This document shows positions 17,175 through 17,635 of a DNA stretch of 17,635 bases, piece by piece. Below the pieces are notes generated by a model, which saw nothing but the letters and a program-made list of their open reading frames with translations, made no database searches and was not told the origin of the DNA. A program made the translations under genes and the position numbers. Source of the DNA: Gammaproteobacteria bacterium (lineage in GTDB: Bacteria; Pseudomonadota; Gammaproteobacteria; Granulosicoccales; Granulosicoccaceae). The stretch covers positions 1 through 17,635 of the forward strand of contig JAHQVR010000341.1 in NCBI GenBank assembly GCA_019634245.1. Direction: 5' to 3'. The first letter of the stretch is position 1; the number at the start of each line of letters is the position of its first letter.

Positions 17175-17635
17175 CCTAGCGCATCACCCACAGCTCGCGC
17201 CACCTGCTCACAAATCTCCTGCACATCATTAGCTACTTTACCTTCGACCATGACGCGCACCAACGGTTCGGTGCCAGAGGGCCGCAGCAGAATGCGCCCC
17301 GAATCACCCAAGCGAGCTTCTGCCTGCTTGACCGCATCCTGGATCGTAGAATTTTCAGACAGATCAACGCGCTGTTTCATTGGCACATTCAGCAGGACCT
17401 GCGGATAGAGTTCCATGTCCCCCCGCAATCGGGATAGCGACTCACCGGATTCTTTCATCACTGCGAGCACAGCCAGAGCCGCCACAATCGCATCACCTGT
17501 AGTGACTCGGTCCAGGCAAATAATGTGGCCCGAATTCTCACCACCAAGGTGCCAGCCTTGCTTACCTAACAACTCCATGACATGTCGATCACCCACCGCT
17601 GCTCGCTCAAAAGGAATGTCCAATTCCTTAAAGGC
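17171..17635 (-). CDS. glmM: Phosphoglucosamine mutase, C-terminal part
   Basis: The last 154 codons of GlmM, which converts glucosamine 6-phosphate to glucosamine 1-phosphate for UDP-GlcNAc and cell-wall synthesis. The frame is open to the right edge; the visible part starts AFKELDIPFERAAVGDRHVM. It includes the sugar-binding GGENSGHI loop, TTGDAIVAAL, and the C-terminal phosphate-binding motif RPSGTEPLVRVMVEG. The catalytic phosphoserine and metal-binding domains lie outside the window. An in-frame TTG at 17623 is not a start. Full-length GlmM is about 445 residues. Confidence 0.96.
   Translation of the reverse strand, partial: AFKELDIPFERAAVGDRHVMELLGKQGWHLGGENSGHIICLDRVTTGDAIVAALAVLAVMKESGESLSRLRGDMELYPQVLLNVPMKQRVDLSENSTIQDAVKQAEARLGDSGRILLRPSGTEPLVRVMVEGKVANDVQEICEQVARAVGDALG

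Noticed and set aside
16869..17408. Open frame of 179 codons on the plus strand over tpiA and glmM
   Set aside because: It is antisense to two conserved genes and spans their intergenic gap; nothing in the translation looks like a real protein.
17171..17623. Start of a 150-residue protein at TTG 17623
   Set aside because: The frame stays open to the window edge and the upstream codons continue the GlmM family sequence, so this is a truncated view of glmM.
1..17635. CRISPR array, insertion sequence, toxin-antitoxin or phage-defence genes
   Set aside because: No regularly spaced repeats, transposase motifs or unassigned genes are present; nearly all sequence is covered by recognised housekeeping genes.

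Overview
The window is a housekeeping region of a gammaproteobacterium-like chromosome. Every protein gene and both tRNA genes lie on the minus strand, so the natural reading order is from the right edge to the left. The lineage call rests on gene order: glmM, tpiA, secG, tRNA-Leu(GAG), nuoA to nuoN, cysQ, then an initiator tRNA. In E. coli the same backbone is glmM, secG, leuU, metY, rimP, nusA, infB, without a complex I operon between. Separate nuoC and nuoD genes, and a NuoG without the N7 cluster cysteines, argue against Enterobacterales and for a deeper-branching gammaproteobacterium. I cannot name a genus. Base composition looks near 50% GC and even throughout, with no sign of recent transfer.

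Layout from right to left: the C-terminal part of glmM (cut by the window edge), tpiA, secG, a tRNA-Leu gene, a leader of about 217 bp, and a complete 14-gene nuo operon (15519 to 1138) whose genes overlap or sit a few bases apart. The widest internal gap is 51 bp, between nuoF and nuoG. A 121 bp gap with no clear terminator leads to cysQ. The last gene is an initiator tRNA with a near-consensus promoter whose -35 box overlaps the cysQ stop codon. No gap longer than 300 bases exists.

Function: NuoE, F and G form the NADH-oxidising arm; NuoB, C, D and I form the connecting arm that carries electrons to quinone; NuoA, H, J, K, L, M and N form the proton-pumping membrane arm. All cluster-ligand cysteines and the key membrane lysines and glutamates that I could check are present, so the complex should work. 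GlmM and TpiA serve cell-wall precursor synthesis and glycolysis, SecG serves protein export, and CysQ removes the PAP left by sulfate assimilation. The initiator tRNA probably starts a metY-rimP-nusA-infB operon that runs off the left edge.

I found no novel multi-gene system. The most unusual items are small: a scrambled partial duplication of the initiator tRNA 3' end at the left edge, a U-U mismatch at positions 1-72 of that tRNA, and a tRNA-to-nuoA leader holding a terminator-like hairpin and a tandem 9-bp repeat.
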